This document shows positions 32,429 through 41,074 of a DNA stretch of 64,000 bases, piece after piece. Each line of letters starts with the position of its first letter. The first letter of the stretch is position 1. A program made the translations under genes and the position numbers. The notes under the pieces were generated by a model. That model saw only the letters and a list, made by a program, of their open reading frames with translations, searched no databases and was not told the DNA's origin. This stretch comes from Hyphomonas jannaschiana VP2 (lineage in GTDB: Bacteria; Pseudomonadota; Alphaproteobacteria; Caulobacterales; Hyphomonadaceae). The stretch is from positions 1 to 64,000 of the forward strand of contig NZ_ARYJ01000013.1 of NCBI RefSeq assembly GCF_000685215.1. The letters run 5' to 3'.

Positions 32429-32842
32429 CTACTTGTCTGCCTTGCCGAGACCCATCTTCTTGGCAAGTTTTGAGCGCTGGCGGGAATAGCCCGGCGCGAC
32501 CATCGGATAGTCTGCCGGCAGGTCCCATTTCGCGCGGTAATCCTCCGGCGACATGTCGTAAGACGTGCGCAGGTGCCGCTTCAGCGATTTGAACTTCTTG
32601 CCGTCTTCCAGACAGATCAGGAAATTGTCGGAGACCGATTTCCCAACCGGCACGGCAGGTTTGGGCTGGGGCGCCGCCGGCTCCCCGTCGGCAACAGACG
32701 TCAGGGACTGGTGGACCAGGCGGATCAGGTCCGGCAGCTCATCCGGCGCGACCGTATTGTTGCCGACATAGGCCGCAACAATCTTGCTGGCATGCTCGAC
32801 CAGTTCCGGCCGGCCTTGCGCATCTGACTTTGCTTCTGACAC
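32429..32842 (-). CDS. mucR: MucR/Ros family zinc-finger transcriptional regulator
   Basis: A 137-aa global regulator of the Ros/MucR type found in alphaproteobacteria, with roles in cell cycle, motility and polysaccharide genes. The zinc-finger core reads FLICLEDGKKFKSLKRHLRT then YDMSPEDYRAKWDLPADYPM, with only one Cys in the CxxDG position, as in Caulobacter-type MucR rather than the classic C2H2 Ros. The N-terminus is the usual helical oligomerisation region. The tail is Lys-rich. Confidence 0.93.
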   Translation of the reverse strand: MSEAKSDAQGRPELVEHASKIVAAYVGNNTVAPDELPDLIRLVHQSLTSVADGEPAAPQPKPAVPVGKSVSDNFLICLEDGKKFKSLKRHLRTSYDMSPEDYRAKWDLPADYPMVAPGYSRQRSKLAKKMGLGKADK

Positions 32843-32978
32843 CTGAGCGGTTCCCGATGAATGTAATGACCGGGCCGCACTTAATGCGGGGCCGGTAATC
32901 GTAAAATCCCAAAAAGGCAGATACGGTCCCGCTGCACCGGCAGGGCCCGCATCCTGTACCTGCTATTCAGGCAGGCCG

Positions 32979-34739
32979 TCAGCCAACAGCCATGAAGGAC
33001 AGGAGCAACACGACACCCAGCAGAGCCGCTGTCCAGATCGCCATCGCTCCGTTGAGCGCCCCGCCCCGGGCCAGTTCGCCCCGCGGGCTGAACGCTGCCT
33101 CGATCCAGTTGTAGGCACGCCCGGTAACACGGAAGAAGGCCGCGGTCATGGCCGGGCCCGCCTTGCCCCAGACCGTGCCGGCCCAGGTGACGAGGTTGTA
33201 GCCAACCTTGCGGTAGATCCAGTCGGTATCGAGGATCACGCCCCGCTTCTCCGGCGGGTAAGCGTGGATACGCTTCAGCAGGACAAAGGCGAAGATGGCG
33301 AGCACCAGCAGCTGGAACTGGGTCAGGATATGCTCGAACGAGAACAGGTGGTGATGGGAATAGCCCATCGCCTCCTCTCTGTAAGGCAGGAGTCCGTAGA
33401 GCCATTCATGGCCGAAGCCCGGGAACAGTGCCGGCAGGCCGAGGAAGATGCAGAGACCTGCCGCGATGCCCATGGCGAGCAGCATATTGAACGGCGCTTC
33501 CTTCACGCGCAGGCCGCTGTCATGGCCGAAGAAGGCATAATACGGGATCTTGATGCCCGAGTGTTCCAGCACACCAGCCGAGGCGAACATGAGCATCAGG
33601 AAGATGACCGCATAGCCCGCCGTCGCCACTTCCGAGATGATCATCGATTTGGTGACAAAGGCCGAGAACAGCGGGAAGGCAGAGATCGACATCGCGCCGA
33701 TGATGCAGAACACGGTCGTCCAGGGCATCGAGCGGTGCAGGCCGCCGAGCTGGCTGGCTTTGACGGTGCCGGTCCGGTAGAGCACGGCGCCCATCGACAT
33801 CATCAAGAGGCCTTTAAAGAAAATATCCGCAAAGGCGTGGGCCGCGACGCCATTGATGGCCAGCGGCGTGCCGACACCGACGCCGCACACCATGAAGCCG
33901 ACCTGGTTGTTGATCGAATAGGACAGAACGCGGCGCAGATCGTTTTCGATCACGGCGAAGAAGACCGGGAAGACGGTCATCGTGGCGCCGATCCAGATCA
34001 GATGGTCCTGCCCCGGGAACATGCGGGCCAGCGCATAGACGGCCAGCTTCGTCGTGTAGACCGACAGGACGACAGAGCCGACAACCGTCGCTTTCGGATA
34101 GGCGTCCTGCAGCCAGTTGTGCAGCAGAGGGAACGCCGCCTTGATCCCGAAGGCGATGAAGATGAACAGCACGCCCGGATCGGAGAGATCCGTGAAGGCC
34201 TCCAGCGACAGGTTCCCGCGCGACTTCAGCACATAGGCGAGACCGTTCAGCAGCAGCACACCGGAGAGCACCTGCACGCCGAGATACCGCATCGCCGCAA
34301 AGTAAGCCTCCCGCGTCTGTGCGCGCAGGATCAGGAAGACGGAGCTGATCGCCGTCAGTTCCCAGAACACGAACAGGGTCATCAGGTCGCCCGCCAGCGT
34401 CGCGGCGACCGCCGCCCCGGCATAGAACAGGGCTGCCCCATCCTGGATCCGGTCATTCGAATGCAGGGCGTAGATGCCGTTCAGCACGGCCGCAATCAGG
34501 AAGGCCAGGCTGAAGATGAAGTTCAGGGCGTCTACTCTGTAGAGCACCATTTTCAGGCCCAGCACCTGCGTCGTCACAAGGTCTGTGTTCTGGGGCGCGA
34601 AGATCAGCAGCAGCAGCGCAAGCAGCGGCGCAGCGATGGTCACCACCTGACGCGCGCTGCGCAGGGTGATGAACAGGCTCGCAATGCCTGCGAGGATCAG
34701 CACCCAACCGGGATTGAGACCTGCCAGCATGGTCGGCAT
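32979..34739 (-). CDS. Mrp-type antiporter subunit, NuoL/MrpA-N or MrpD-like (third copy)
   Basis: A 586-aa polytopic protein of the proton-conducting membrane-transporter family. The key Glu is in LFVFWELTAIS and the TM7 Lys and His in GIKAAFPLLHNWLQDAYPKA, so it should be a functional ion-translocating subunit. It is longer than the other two copies because of a C-terminal extension (about 510-586) with extra helices. With the separate 213-aa MbhD/E-type subunit (39190-39831) it adds up to about the size of a full MrpA, suggesting a split MrpA, though it could be a third MrpD. It is the last gene of the operon and its ATG overlaps the upstream stop by 1 nt. Confidence 0.85.
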   Translation of the reverse strand: MPTMLAGLNPGWVLILAGIASLFITLRSARQVVTIAAPLLALLLLIFAPQNTDLVTTQVLGLKMVLYRVDALNFIFSLAFLIAAVLNGIYALHSNDRIQDGAALFYAGAAVAATLAGDLMTLFVFWELTAISSVFLILRAQTREAYFAAMRYLGVQVLSGVLLLNGLAYVLKSRGNLSLEAFTDLSDPGVLFIFIAFGIKAAFPLLHNWLQDAYPKATVVGSVVLSVYTTKLAVYALARMFPGQDHLIWIGATMTVFPVFFAVIENDLRRVLSYSINNQVGFMVCGVGVGTPLAINGVAAHAFADIFFKGLLMMSMGAVLYRTGTVKASQLGGLHRSMPWTTVFCIIGAMSISAFPLFSAFVTKSMIISEVATAGYAVIFLMLMFASAGVLEHSGIKIPYYAFFGHDSGLRVKEAPFNMLLAMGIAAGLCIFLGLPALFPGFGHEWLYGLLPYREEAMGYSHHHLFSFEHILTQFQLLVLAIFAFVLLKRIHAYPPEKRGVILDTDWIYRKVGYNLVTWAGTVWGKAGPAMTAAFFRVTGRAYNWIEAAFSPRGELARGGALNGAMAIWTAALLGVVLLLSFMAVG

Positions 34740-35182
34740 TACGCGTCTCCCTCGGAAGAATGGTGCGGCGCCGGCAGGTCGTCTGCCATCGGCGCATCAG
34801 GATCGACGCCTTCGGGCGGTCCGCCCGCGTCGTCATAATAGTTTTCATCCCGGCGCAGCAGGTGGCCGAGCGGCCAGCCCATGATCACGGCGAAGGAGAA
34901 ACAGACAAAGCCCCAGATGCCGTAGAAGCCGGAATAGTTTGCGAATTTCAAATAATCGTGCCGCACGACAAAGAAGTCGACCGACAGCATGATCAGCGAC
35001 AGCGCCAGCAGTGCGTAGAAGATGATGTTGCCGATGCCCTTGCGGTGCGTCCAGCCGAACAGGATCTGCGAGAGCGGATGAATGCCGTCTTCCGAAGGCG
35101 TGTTCAGATTGTGCACCGACTCGGCAGCACGTTTCACGAAGCGGCCGGAATCATCACGGCCATTTTCGGTCGGGTCGCTCAT
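34739..35182 (-). CDS. small membrane protein inside the Mrp operon, unknown function
   Basis: A 147-aa protein with two membrane helices (NIIFYALLALSLIMLSVDFF and FYGIWGFVCFSFAVIMGW), a charged N-terminal tail of about 45 residues and an acidic, Pro/Asp-rich C-terminus with two His. I do not recognise it as any of the MrpA-G subunits. It overlaps both neighbours (4 nt and 1 nt), so it is surely cotranslated and is probably an accessory subunit of the complex. This makes it the most novel gene of the operon. Confidence 0.75.
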   Translation of the reverse strand: MSDPTENGRDDSGRFVKRAAESVHNLNTPSEDGIHPLSQILFGWTHRKGIGNIIFYALLALSLIMLSVDFFVVRHDYLKFANYSGFYGIWGFVCFSFAVIMGWPLGHLLRRDENYYDDAGGPPEGVDPDAPMADDLPAPHHSSEGDA

Positions 35183-36687
35183 GGCTGGCCTCCATCCGCG
35201 ATGTAATCGACGCGGTCACCCACAGTCGGGGCAAGGAAATCGGAAAGTGGGCCGACGGCGAAGAACAGGATGATACACAGGGTGGCTGTGATCAATGGCG
35301 CCACAACGGTGGGCATCGGTGCCCCATCCGGCCGTTTGAACGGCTTCGGCTCCTTGGTACCGGGCGGCGGCAACAGGGCCAGCAGCGGGATCGGCAACAG
35401 ATAGGCGATGTTCAAAAGCGAGGACACGATCAGCACCAGCGACAGGTAGACATTGCCGTGGTCGATGGCGCCCTGCATCAGCTCATATTTCGGCCAGGCC
35501 CCCGCGAAGGGCGGCAGGCCGATGATCGACATCGACCCGATCATGAAGGCGATGAAGACCAGCGGCATCTTGCGGCCGAGACCGCGCATGTCCGAGATAT
35601 TGGTCAGGCCCGTGGCGACGTAGATGGCGCCTGCGCACATGAACAGCGTCATCTTGCCGGCGGCGTGCGCGGCGATCTGCAGGCTGCCGCCCAGCCAGCC
35701 GGCCGGATCTGCCAGCATCGCACCGGCGACAACGTAGGACAGCTGCGCAATGGTCGAATAGGCCAGACGGGCCTTGAGATTGTCCTTGGTCATGGCGATC
35801 AGTGACCCGACCACCATAGTGAAACAGGCCACCCACAAGACGAACTCACGCGCGGGCGTCGCCTCCAGCAGGTCTGTCCCGAAGATGAAGATGGCGATCT
35901 TCATGATTGTGAACACACCGGCCTTCACCACGGCCACAGCGTGCAGGAGCGCGGAGACGGGCGTCGGCGCGACCATGGCGTTCGGCAGCCAGAAGTGAAC
36001 CGGCATCAGCGCCGCCTTGCCGACCCCGAAGGCGAACAGGATCAGTAGCGCGCTGGCGACCGCCGGGCTGATGTCGACGCCGGCCAGAAGACCGCCGGGA
36101 ACGAAATCGAGATTCTGCCCGGCCAGCACCCAGGTCCACATCACGGCCGGCAGCAGCAGGCCGATGGACGTGCCCATAAGGGTCAGCAGGTAGATGCGTC
36201 CGCCGCGCTTGGCCGCCGCATCGCCCTTGTGGGTCACCAGTGGGAAGGTCGAGAGCGTCAGCACTTCATAGAAGACGAACAGCGTGAACAGGTTCGCCGA
36301 CATGGCGACGCCGAGGGCGCCAAAAATGGCGATGGCGAAACAGATGTAGAAACGCGTCTGGTTCCGCTCGCGGTTCCCGCGCATGTAGCCGACGGAATAG
36401 AACGAGTTCACAATCCACAGGCCGCTGGCCACGAGGGCGAACAGCATGCCCAGCGGTTCCAGCTTGAACGCCAGGCTGAGGCCCGGCGCGGCCTGGCCAA
36501 GGTTCAGTTCCGGACGCTCCCCACCGGCCACATGCATGGCCAGCAGGATGATCACGACGAACAGCACGCCAGCGCCGGTGAAGGTCACCCCTTCCCGCAG
36601 GTTCGGCGACCAGCCCATCACGGCAATACCGGCCGCAATCAGCAGCGGCAGGACGAGCGCGGCGAGGATCAGGGTCTCAGGGCTCAT
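35179..36687 (-). CDS. Mrp-type antiporter subunit D-like (second copy)
   Basis: A 502-aa, about 14-helix subunit of the NuoL/M/N-MrpA/D family. The conserved Glu is in LFTLFVFYEVLTLSTFPL and the Lys/His in GVGKAALMPVHFWLPNAMV; a third conserved Lys lies in MTKDNLKARLAYSTIAQLSY. It overlaps the first MrpD-like gene and the small membrane protein gene by 4 nt each. A loop of about residues 440-460 is Pro-rich (PPPGTKEPKPFKRPDGAP). Confidence 0.88.
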   Translation of the reverse strand: MSPETLILAALVLPLLIAAGIAVMGWSPNLREGVTFTGAGVLFVVIILLAMHVAGGERPELNLGQAAPGLSLAFKLEPLGMLFALVASGLWIVNSFYSVGYMRGNRERNQTRFYICFAIAIFGALGVAMSANLFTLFVFYEVLTLSTFPLVTHKGDAAAKRGGRIYLLTLMGTSIGLLLPAVMWTWVLAGQNLDFVPGGLLAGVDISPAVASALLILFAFGVGKAALMPVHFWLPNAMVAPTPVSALLHAVAVVKAGVFTIMKIAIFIFGTDLLEATPAREFVLWVACFTMVVGSLIAMTKDNLKARLAYSTIAQLSYVVAGAMLADPAGWLGGSLQIAAHAAGKMTLFMCAGAIYVATGLTNISDMRGLGRKMPLVFIAFMIGSMSIIGLPPFAGAWPKYELMQGAIDHGNVYLSLVLIVSSLLNIAYLLPIPLLALLPPPGTKEPKPFKRPDGAPMPTVVAPLITATLCIILFFAVGPLSDFLAPTVGDRVDYIADGGQP

Positions 36688-38216
36688 CGGAATGCCTCCA
36701 CACCGAAGGCTGCGGCGGCCGCGTCACGCGCGAGGCCGAGCGGGAAGTCCGCCGCAATGCCGAAATACAAATTGGCCAGCGCCAGGACCCAGAGCGGGAT
36801 GAGCAGCAGGATCGGCGCCTCCTTGCGGGCCTTGCGCGGGTTGACCGGCGGCTGGAAGAACACCGCTTCCAGAACGCGGCCCATATAGATCACCGCCAGG
36901 AAGGACGAGAAGACGACCAGGCCGACTGCCCACCACAGGCCCTGGTCGAACAGCGCGAAGCCGAGCTGGAGCTTGGACTGGAAGCCCGCGGTCAGCGGAA
37001 CGCCGATCAGCGACAGCGCAGCAATGGCAAATGCCGTCATGGTCCACGGTGCAGACCGTCCTAGTCCGGCAAAGTCGCGTATAGTCGTGCCCTGGTAGGT
37101 CAGAACCACACCGGCGACCGCCATGAACAGTGCGCCTTTCATCATGGCGTGATTGACCAGGTGGAACAGACCAGCCGACAGGCCCGCCGTCGTCCCGATG
37201 GACACGCCGAGGATCATGTAGCCCACCTGCGCGACCGAGGAATAAGCGAGGATCCGCCGCACGTCCGTCTGGAACACCGCCTGGAAGCTGCACACCACCA
37301 TGGCGGCAATGCCAAGCGGCATGAGGATCGCGCTGAAGGCGGAGATCTCGAAGCCATAGTCAGGACGGAACACAGTGAACAGGAACCGGATCAGCGCATA
37401 CAGCGCCACCTTCGTCGCCGTCGCCGACAGGAACATCGTCACGAAGCTGGGGCTGTAGGAATAAGCGTTCGGCAGCCACTGGTGCAGCGGCCACATGGCG
37501 GCCTTGAGGCCAAGGCCGACAAGGATGAAGGCAAAGCCCGCCTGCACGCTGCGATGCCCGGCCAGTTCCGGCAGGTGCGTGGAGATGTCGTGCATGTTGA
37601 GCGTACCGGTCGCGGCATACAGGAAGCCGATCCCGATAATGTAGAAGCTGGCGCCGATCGTCCCCATGATCAGGTAATTGAACGCGGCTGGCAGGGCCCG
37701 GCGGTCCCGCCCGGAGCCAAGCGCGACCAGCACATAGGTCGAGATCGAGGAAATCTCGAGGAAGACGAACAGGTTGAACGCGTCGCCCGTAATTGCCACG
37801 CCGTTGAGACCAGCGAAGCAGACGAGGAAGGCGGAGTAGAACAAGGCCCGCTTCTGCTTGGGAATTTCCGCAACCACCGTCGGCCAGGAGAATATCGAAG
37901 AGAGCAGGCCGATCGTCGTGACGATCAGCAGGATCATCGCATTCAGCGCATCGACGCGCAGCTCAATGCCAAGCGGCACCGGCCACCGGCCCACCTCGTA
38001 GGAAACGACGCCGATCGGCGACGTCTGAACCAGGCCAAGCAGGATGAGCGCGAACAGGAAGCTGATACCCGTCGCCGCAATGGAGATGATCCAGGCGATG
38101 CGGCCGGTCGGCACAAGCGCCAGCAAAGGCGCCAGAAACAGCGGCACCATGATGAGCAGTGGCGCGGCATGTGACAGCGCCCAGGCTGGCGCAGCATTCA
38201 GGATAGCGTCGATCAT
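36684..38216 (-). CDS. mnhD: Mrp-type antiporter subunit D
   Basis: A 510-aa multi-helix subunit directly following the MrpC gene, the normal position of MrpD. The conserved Glu is in NLFVFLEISSISTYVLVALG, and the ion-pathway Lys/His in GLGLKAAMWPLHQWLPNAYS. FQTDVRRILAYSSVAQVGYM is the family's long-helix segment. MrpD subunits carry Na+/H+ exchange driven by the proton gradient in the inner membrane. It overlaps mnhC and the next gene by 4 nt each. Confidence 0.9.
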   Translation of the reverse strand: MIDAILNAAPAWALSHAAPLLIMVPLFLAPLLALVPTGRIAWIISIAATGISFLFALILLGLVQTSPIGVVSYEVGRWPVPLGIELRVDALNAMILLIVTTIGLLSSIFSWPTVVAEIPKQKRALFYSAFLVCFAGLNGVAITGDAFNLFVFLEISSISTYVLVALGSGRDRRALPAAFNYLIMGTIGASFYIIGIGFLYAATGTLNMHDISTHLPELAGHRSVQAGFAFILVGLGLKAAMWPLHQWLPNAYSYSPSFVTMFLSATATKVALYALIRFLFTVFRPDYGFEISAFSAILMPLGIAAMVVCSFQAVFQTDVRRILAYSSVAQVGYMILGVSIGTTAGLSAGLFHLVNHAMMKGALFMAVAGVVLTYQGTTIRDFAGLGRSAPWTMTAFAIAALSLIGVPLTAGFQSKLQLGFALFDQGLWWAVGLVVFSSFLAVIYMGRVLEAVFFQPPVNPRKARKEAPILLLIPLWVLALANLYFGIAADFPLGLARDAAAAAFGVEAFR

Positions 38217-38737
38217 GCGGGCGCCTCGCTCACGGCTTTCTCCGCCTCGGCATGCTGGGCCAGCGCGGTTTCAAGATCGATTTCGTTCACTTCGTCATTC
38301 TCGATCGAGCCATAGGCTTCGCGGATCCGCACGACGAGGGCGAGGCCGACCGACAGGGTCGCCACACCGACGACGATGGCCGTCAGCATCAGGACGTGCG
38401 GCAGCGGGTTGGAATAGGTATTGGTGAGGTGCGCCACGCGTTCGGCATGCTCCCCGCCTGCGGCCAGAACGGCATCGAGCGCCGCGTGGCTGCCTTCGGC
38501 TTCCGCGCCGTGTGCGGCGCCATGATGCTCAATGGCATCCTCGCCAAAGAGGATTGGCGCAGTGCCGCCGGAGACTTTGCCGAGGGTCACATAGAACAGG
38601 CAGATCGTCGTCTGGAACAGGCCGAGGCCGACCATCCGCTTGATCAGGTTCTGGGACGCAAAAGTGATGTAGAGTCCGATCATCATCAGGACGATGACGA
38701 CCCAGTAGTTCGCGCGTTCGAGCAGGAATTCCAGCAT
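38213..38737 (-). CDS. mnhC: Mrp-type antiporter subunit C with His-rich insertion
   Basis: A 174-aa NuoK/MrpC-like protein with three helices: NYWVVIVLMMIGLYITFASQ, then MVGLGLFQTTICLFYVTLG, then the late ALMLTAIVV-type helix (LPHVLMLTAIVVGVATLSVG). Between helices 2 and 3 is an insertion of about 45 residues rich in His, Ala and Glu (EHHGAAHGAEAEGSHAAL). The usual MrpC loop is much shorter; the insert may bind metal or contact a partner. The C-terminus is acidic. Confidence 0.88.
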   Translation of the reverse strand: MLEFLLERANYWVVIVLMMIGLYITFASQNLIKRMVGLGLFQTTICLFYVTLGKVSGGTAPILFGEDAIEHHGAAHGAEAEGSHAALDAVLAAGGEHAERVAHLTNTYSNPLPHVLMLTAIVVGVATLSVGLALVVRIREAYGSIENDEVNEIDLETALAQHAEAEKAVSEAPA

Positions 38738-38740
38738 GGC

Positions 38741-39193
38741 TTACCAGTCCTCGTCGCGGATTTCGGCCACGCGGCCGGCAAAGGCATAGAAGATCGTCAG
38801 CATCGCGCCGGAGACGCCGCACAGCACGCCAAGCTCGATTCCGAGGATACCGATGTGCTGGCCATGATGTTCGCCCGGCGGTTCATGGAACAGGGCCTGG
38901 TATTCAAGGTAATGCCCGCCCTGCAGCATCGCCCAGAAACCGACGCCGGCATAAATCATCACACCGACCGCAGCGAGCGAACGTGTGAAGACCGGCGGTA
39001 CAGCCCGCATTGCCGCCGGCACACCGAAGACAAGCGCATAGAGGATCACGGCAACGGCGATGATCACGCCAGCCTGGAAGCCCCCGCCGGGACCGAAGTC
39101 ACCGTGGAACTGAACATAAAACGCAAACATCGTGATCACGGGGATCAGCATCTTTGCAATGACGCGCAGGATGACGTGATGATCGGTATTCAT
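38741..39193 (-). CDS. mnhB: Mrp-type antiporter subunit B
   Basis: A 150-aa MrpB-family membrane protein: VIAKMLIPVITMFAFYVQFHGDFGPGGGFQAGVII is the hallmark HG...GPGGGFQAG motif. Four helices are expected. Its start overlaps the MbhD/E-type gene by 4 nt. Extra His-containing residues in a loop (GHYLEYQALFHEPPGEHHGQH) echo the His-rich insertion in the following MrpC subunit. Confidence 0.93.
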   Translation of the reverse strand: MNTDHHVILRVIAKMLIPVITMFAFYVQFHGDFGPGGGFQAGVIIAVAVILYALVFGVPAAMRAVPPVFTRSLAAVGVMIYAGVGFWAMLQGGHYLEYQALFHEPPGEHHGQHIGILGIELGVLCGVSGAMLTIFYAFAGRVAEIRDEDW

Positions 39194-39831
39194 GAGGGAT
39201 CCTCGTCACTGGAAGCCGAGGCCTTGTTCGCTTTGCGCTCGCCGGGGCGGCTCTCATTGCGGATACGCTCGGCCAGAGACCGTTCGCCGAAACCGAGCAG
39301 CAAGGCGACGGCCAGACCAGCCGTGAACACAACCGTCGTCTCGCCCAGCGTATCGAAACCACGATAGCTGCCGAGGACGGGGGTCACGACGTTCGGGATA
39401 CCCGTTTCGAACCAGGCGACCTGCAGATAGGTGAGACCGACACCCGCATTGGCCGGAGAGGACGCATCGCCGAGTGCCGGCAGGTCAACGGTCGCGTAGA
39501 TAAGTGCCGCGCCGGTCGCCAGACAGACCAGCATCGGACCCAGGCGGAAGAAGAGCTTCTCCGGCTTGGCCGTGCGCGAGGTCAGCAGCATGGCGCCCAG
39601 CAGAACGACGGTCGACATGCCAGCGCCGACGGCCGCTTCGGTGAAGGCCACGTCGACCGCATCGACCGCGACATACCAGGCCGCCGAAACGAGCGAATAG
39701 ATGCCCGACAACATAACAATGGCGAACAGGCTGCGCATCCGGGCGATGGCAACGCCGGTCGCAAACAGGATGGCAAGCAGGAAAATATTGACGAGGACGA
39801 TGCCGAAATCGCCGTTGAACATCGAATGCAT
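39190..39831 (-). CDS. MrpA C-terminal-type subunit (MbhD/DUF4040 plus MbhE-like)
   Basis: A 213-aa membrane protein matching the C-terminal part of full-length MrpA: an MbhD/DUF4040-type region (MRSLFAIVMLSGIYSLVSAAWY, then DVAFTEAAVGAGMSTVVLLGAML) followed by an MbhE-like helix region ending NVVTPVLGSYRGFDTLGETTVVF. In canonical Mrp operons these are fused behind a NuoL-like domain in one protein of about 800 aa; here they stand alone, as in Mbh-type operons. It overlaps mnhG by 1 nt and mnhB by 4 nt. Confidence 0.88.
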   Translation of the reverse strand: MHSMFNGDFGIVLVNIFLLAILFATGVAIARMRSLFAIVMLSGIYSLVSAAWYVAVDAVDVAFTEAAVGAGMSTVVLLGAMLLTSRTAKPEKLFFRLGPMLVCLATGAALIYATVDLPALGDASSPANAGVGLTYLQVAWFETGIPNVVTPVLGSYRGFDTLGETTVVFTAGLAVALLLGFGERSLAERIRNESRPGERKANKASASSDEDPS

Positions 39832-40208
39832 CAGGCGTCTCCCCCGTCCGCTTCAGACGTGCCGACCCGGCCGATGATCGGCTGCACACCCGCGGTATGC
39901 GCCGCATTGGCCAGCGCGTGGGATGCGGTCGGGCTTGTCAGGAAGATGAAGACGCAGATGGCGAACAGTTTGGAGATGACCAGCCAGCCTGGCGAAATCA
40001 GCATCATGCCGATCAGCACCAGCGCCGCGCCGGACGTATCCGTGATCGAAGCCGCATGGAGCCGTGTGTAGATGTCCGGGAAGCGCAGCACGCCCACGGT
40101 GCCGATCAGGCACAGGATGGCACCTCCGAAGCACATCAGGGCGCCCAGCGGGAAACGGACAATCTCCCAGTATCCGAGAATGTCAGAGAAGACCTCAGCC
40201 ATCGGCAT
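39831..40208 (-). CDS. mnhG: Mrp-type antiporter subunit G
   Basis: A 125-aa MrpG-family protein: LGALMCFGGAILCLIGTVGVLRFPDIYTRLHAASITDTSG contains the family motif FPDxYxRLHAAsxxdT. Three helices are expected, then a cytoplasmic tail. The start may be 40208 or 40202; either overlaps the mnhF gene (14 or 8 nt). Confidence 0.93.
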   Translation of the reverse strand: MPMAEVFSDILGYWEIVRFPLGALMCFGGAILCLIGTVGVLRFPDIYTRLHAASITDTSGAALVLIGMMLISPGWLVISKLFAICVFIFLTSPTASHALANAAHTAGVQPIIGRVGTSEADGGDA

Positions 40209-40491
40209 TGCCTCCCTGCCCGCGGCGCACCAGCGGCACCTGGAAAGACCGGTAACGGAAGAATTTCAGGATCGCGATCGTCGAAACGAAGTTGATCAGC
40301 GCATAGGTAATGGCGATATCGAGAAACTCGGGCCGGTCCATCACAAAGCCCAGAAGGCCAAGCGCCAGCACGGTCTTCGTGCCGAATGAGTTTACCGCAA
40401 GGATGCGGTCGTAAAGCGTGGGTCCGATGAAGGCGCGCAGCAGAAGCAGCGCCATACCGAACAGAATTGCAATCAGCGCGGCGGCAATCAT
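40195..40491 (-). CDS. mnhF: Mrp-type antiporter subunit F
   Basis: A 98-aa MrpF-family membrane protein with three helices; LLLLRAFIGPTLYDRILAVNSFGTKTV carries the R..GPTxxDR.La.n motif, and DIAITYALINFVSTIAILKF is the third helix. The start overlaps mnhE by 4 nt (ATGA). Confidence 0.93.
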   Translation of the reverse strand: MIAAALIAILFGMALLLLRAFIGPTLYDRILAVNSFGTKTVLALGLLGFVMDRPEFLDIAITYALINFVSTIAILKFFRYRSFQVPLVRRGQGGNADG

Positions 40492-40982
40492 GCAGCAGCC
40501 CCCTTTCCATCGATGGCGCGGGCGGAGCGCTGGTCCATTTCAACAAAGGCTTCCGGCTGGGAATCCTGTTCGTAGAGACCGTGGACGAGCAGCTTGTCGC
40601 CTTCGATTTCCACCGTAACGGTGCCAGGTGTCAGCGTAATCGAATTGGCGAAGGTCACTTTGGCGAGGTCTGATTTGCAGACCGTTTTGACCTTCACGAG
40701 TGCTGGCGCGATGTCGAGATCGGCTTTCACACAGGCGCGGATGACGCTGATGTTCGCTTTGACAATTTCCTTGGCGAGCCAGGGAAAATACAGAAGGAAA
40801 CCGACCAGCCGCACATAGGGCGAGCCTTCGCGATCGATAATGTCCAGCCGGTAGGCCAGGATACATGTGATGATGAGCGAGATGCCGCCCAATGAGAGTA
40901 TCAATGGTGTATTATGGCCGGACATTCCGAGCCAGAACGCCGCCAAAGCCACTACCAGCCCCAGAAAATACGCCACGCGCAA
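40488..40982 (-). CDS. mnhE: Mrp-type antiporter subunit E
   Basis: A 164-aa MrpE-family protein, first gene of the operon. Two N-terminal helices (VVALAAFWLGMSG, LILSLGGISLIITCIL) precede the MrpE core: FPWLAKEIVKANISVIRACV, then VTFANSITLTPGTVTVEIEG, and LLVHGL. The promoter must lie in 40983-41074, the only gap upstream before the DUF2336 gene. Gene order E-F-G first differs from the usual A-to-G order. Confidence 0.92.
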   Translation of the reverse strand: MRVAYFLGLVVALAAFWLGMSGHNTPLILSLGGISLIITCILAYRLDIIDREGSPYVRLVGFLLYFPWLAKEIVKANISVIRACVKADLDIAPALVKVKTVCKSDLAKVTFANSITLTPGTVTVEIEGDKLLVHGLYEQDSQPEAFVEMDQRSARAIDGKGAAA

Positions 40983-41020
40983 CCCTCTTCCGATCGCCCT
41001 TAACCGGGATTGGGACTAAA

Positions 41021-41045
41021 GGGCTTAAAGGGTTTTGAAAAGCCC
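41021..41045 (-). terminator. weak hairpin after the DUF2336 gene
   Basis: On the minus strand a GGGCTT/AAGCCC stem with a 13-nt loop is followed by TTT, 30 nt after the DUF2336 stop. It lies in the 92-bp gap upstream of mnhE and may partly terminate the DUF2336 transcript. Confidence 0.35.
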
Positions 41046-41074
41046 GTTCCCCACCGTTTTACAGTTTTGATCGC

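Noticed and set aside
33264-34838. 524-codon plus-strand open frame rich in Gln, Arg and His
   Set aside because: Antisense to the third antiporter subunit. The composition is typical of reverse-complemented membrane-protein genes.
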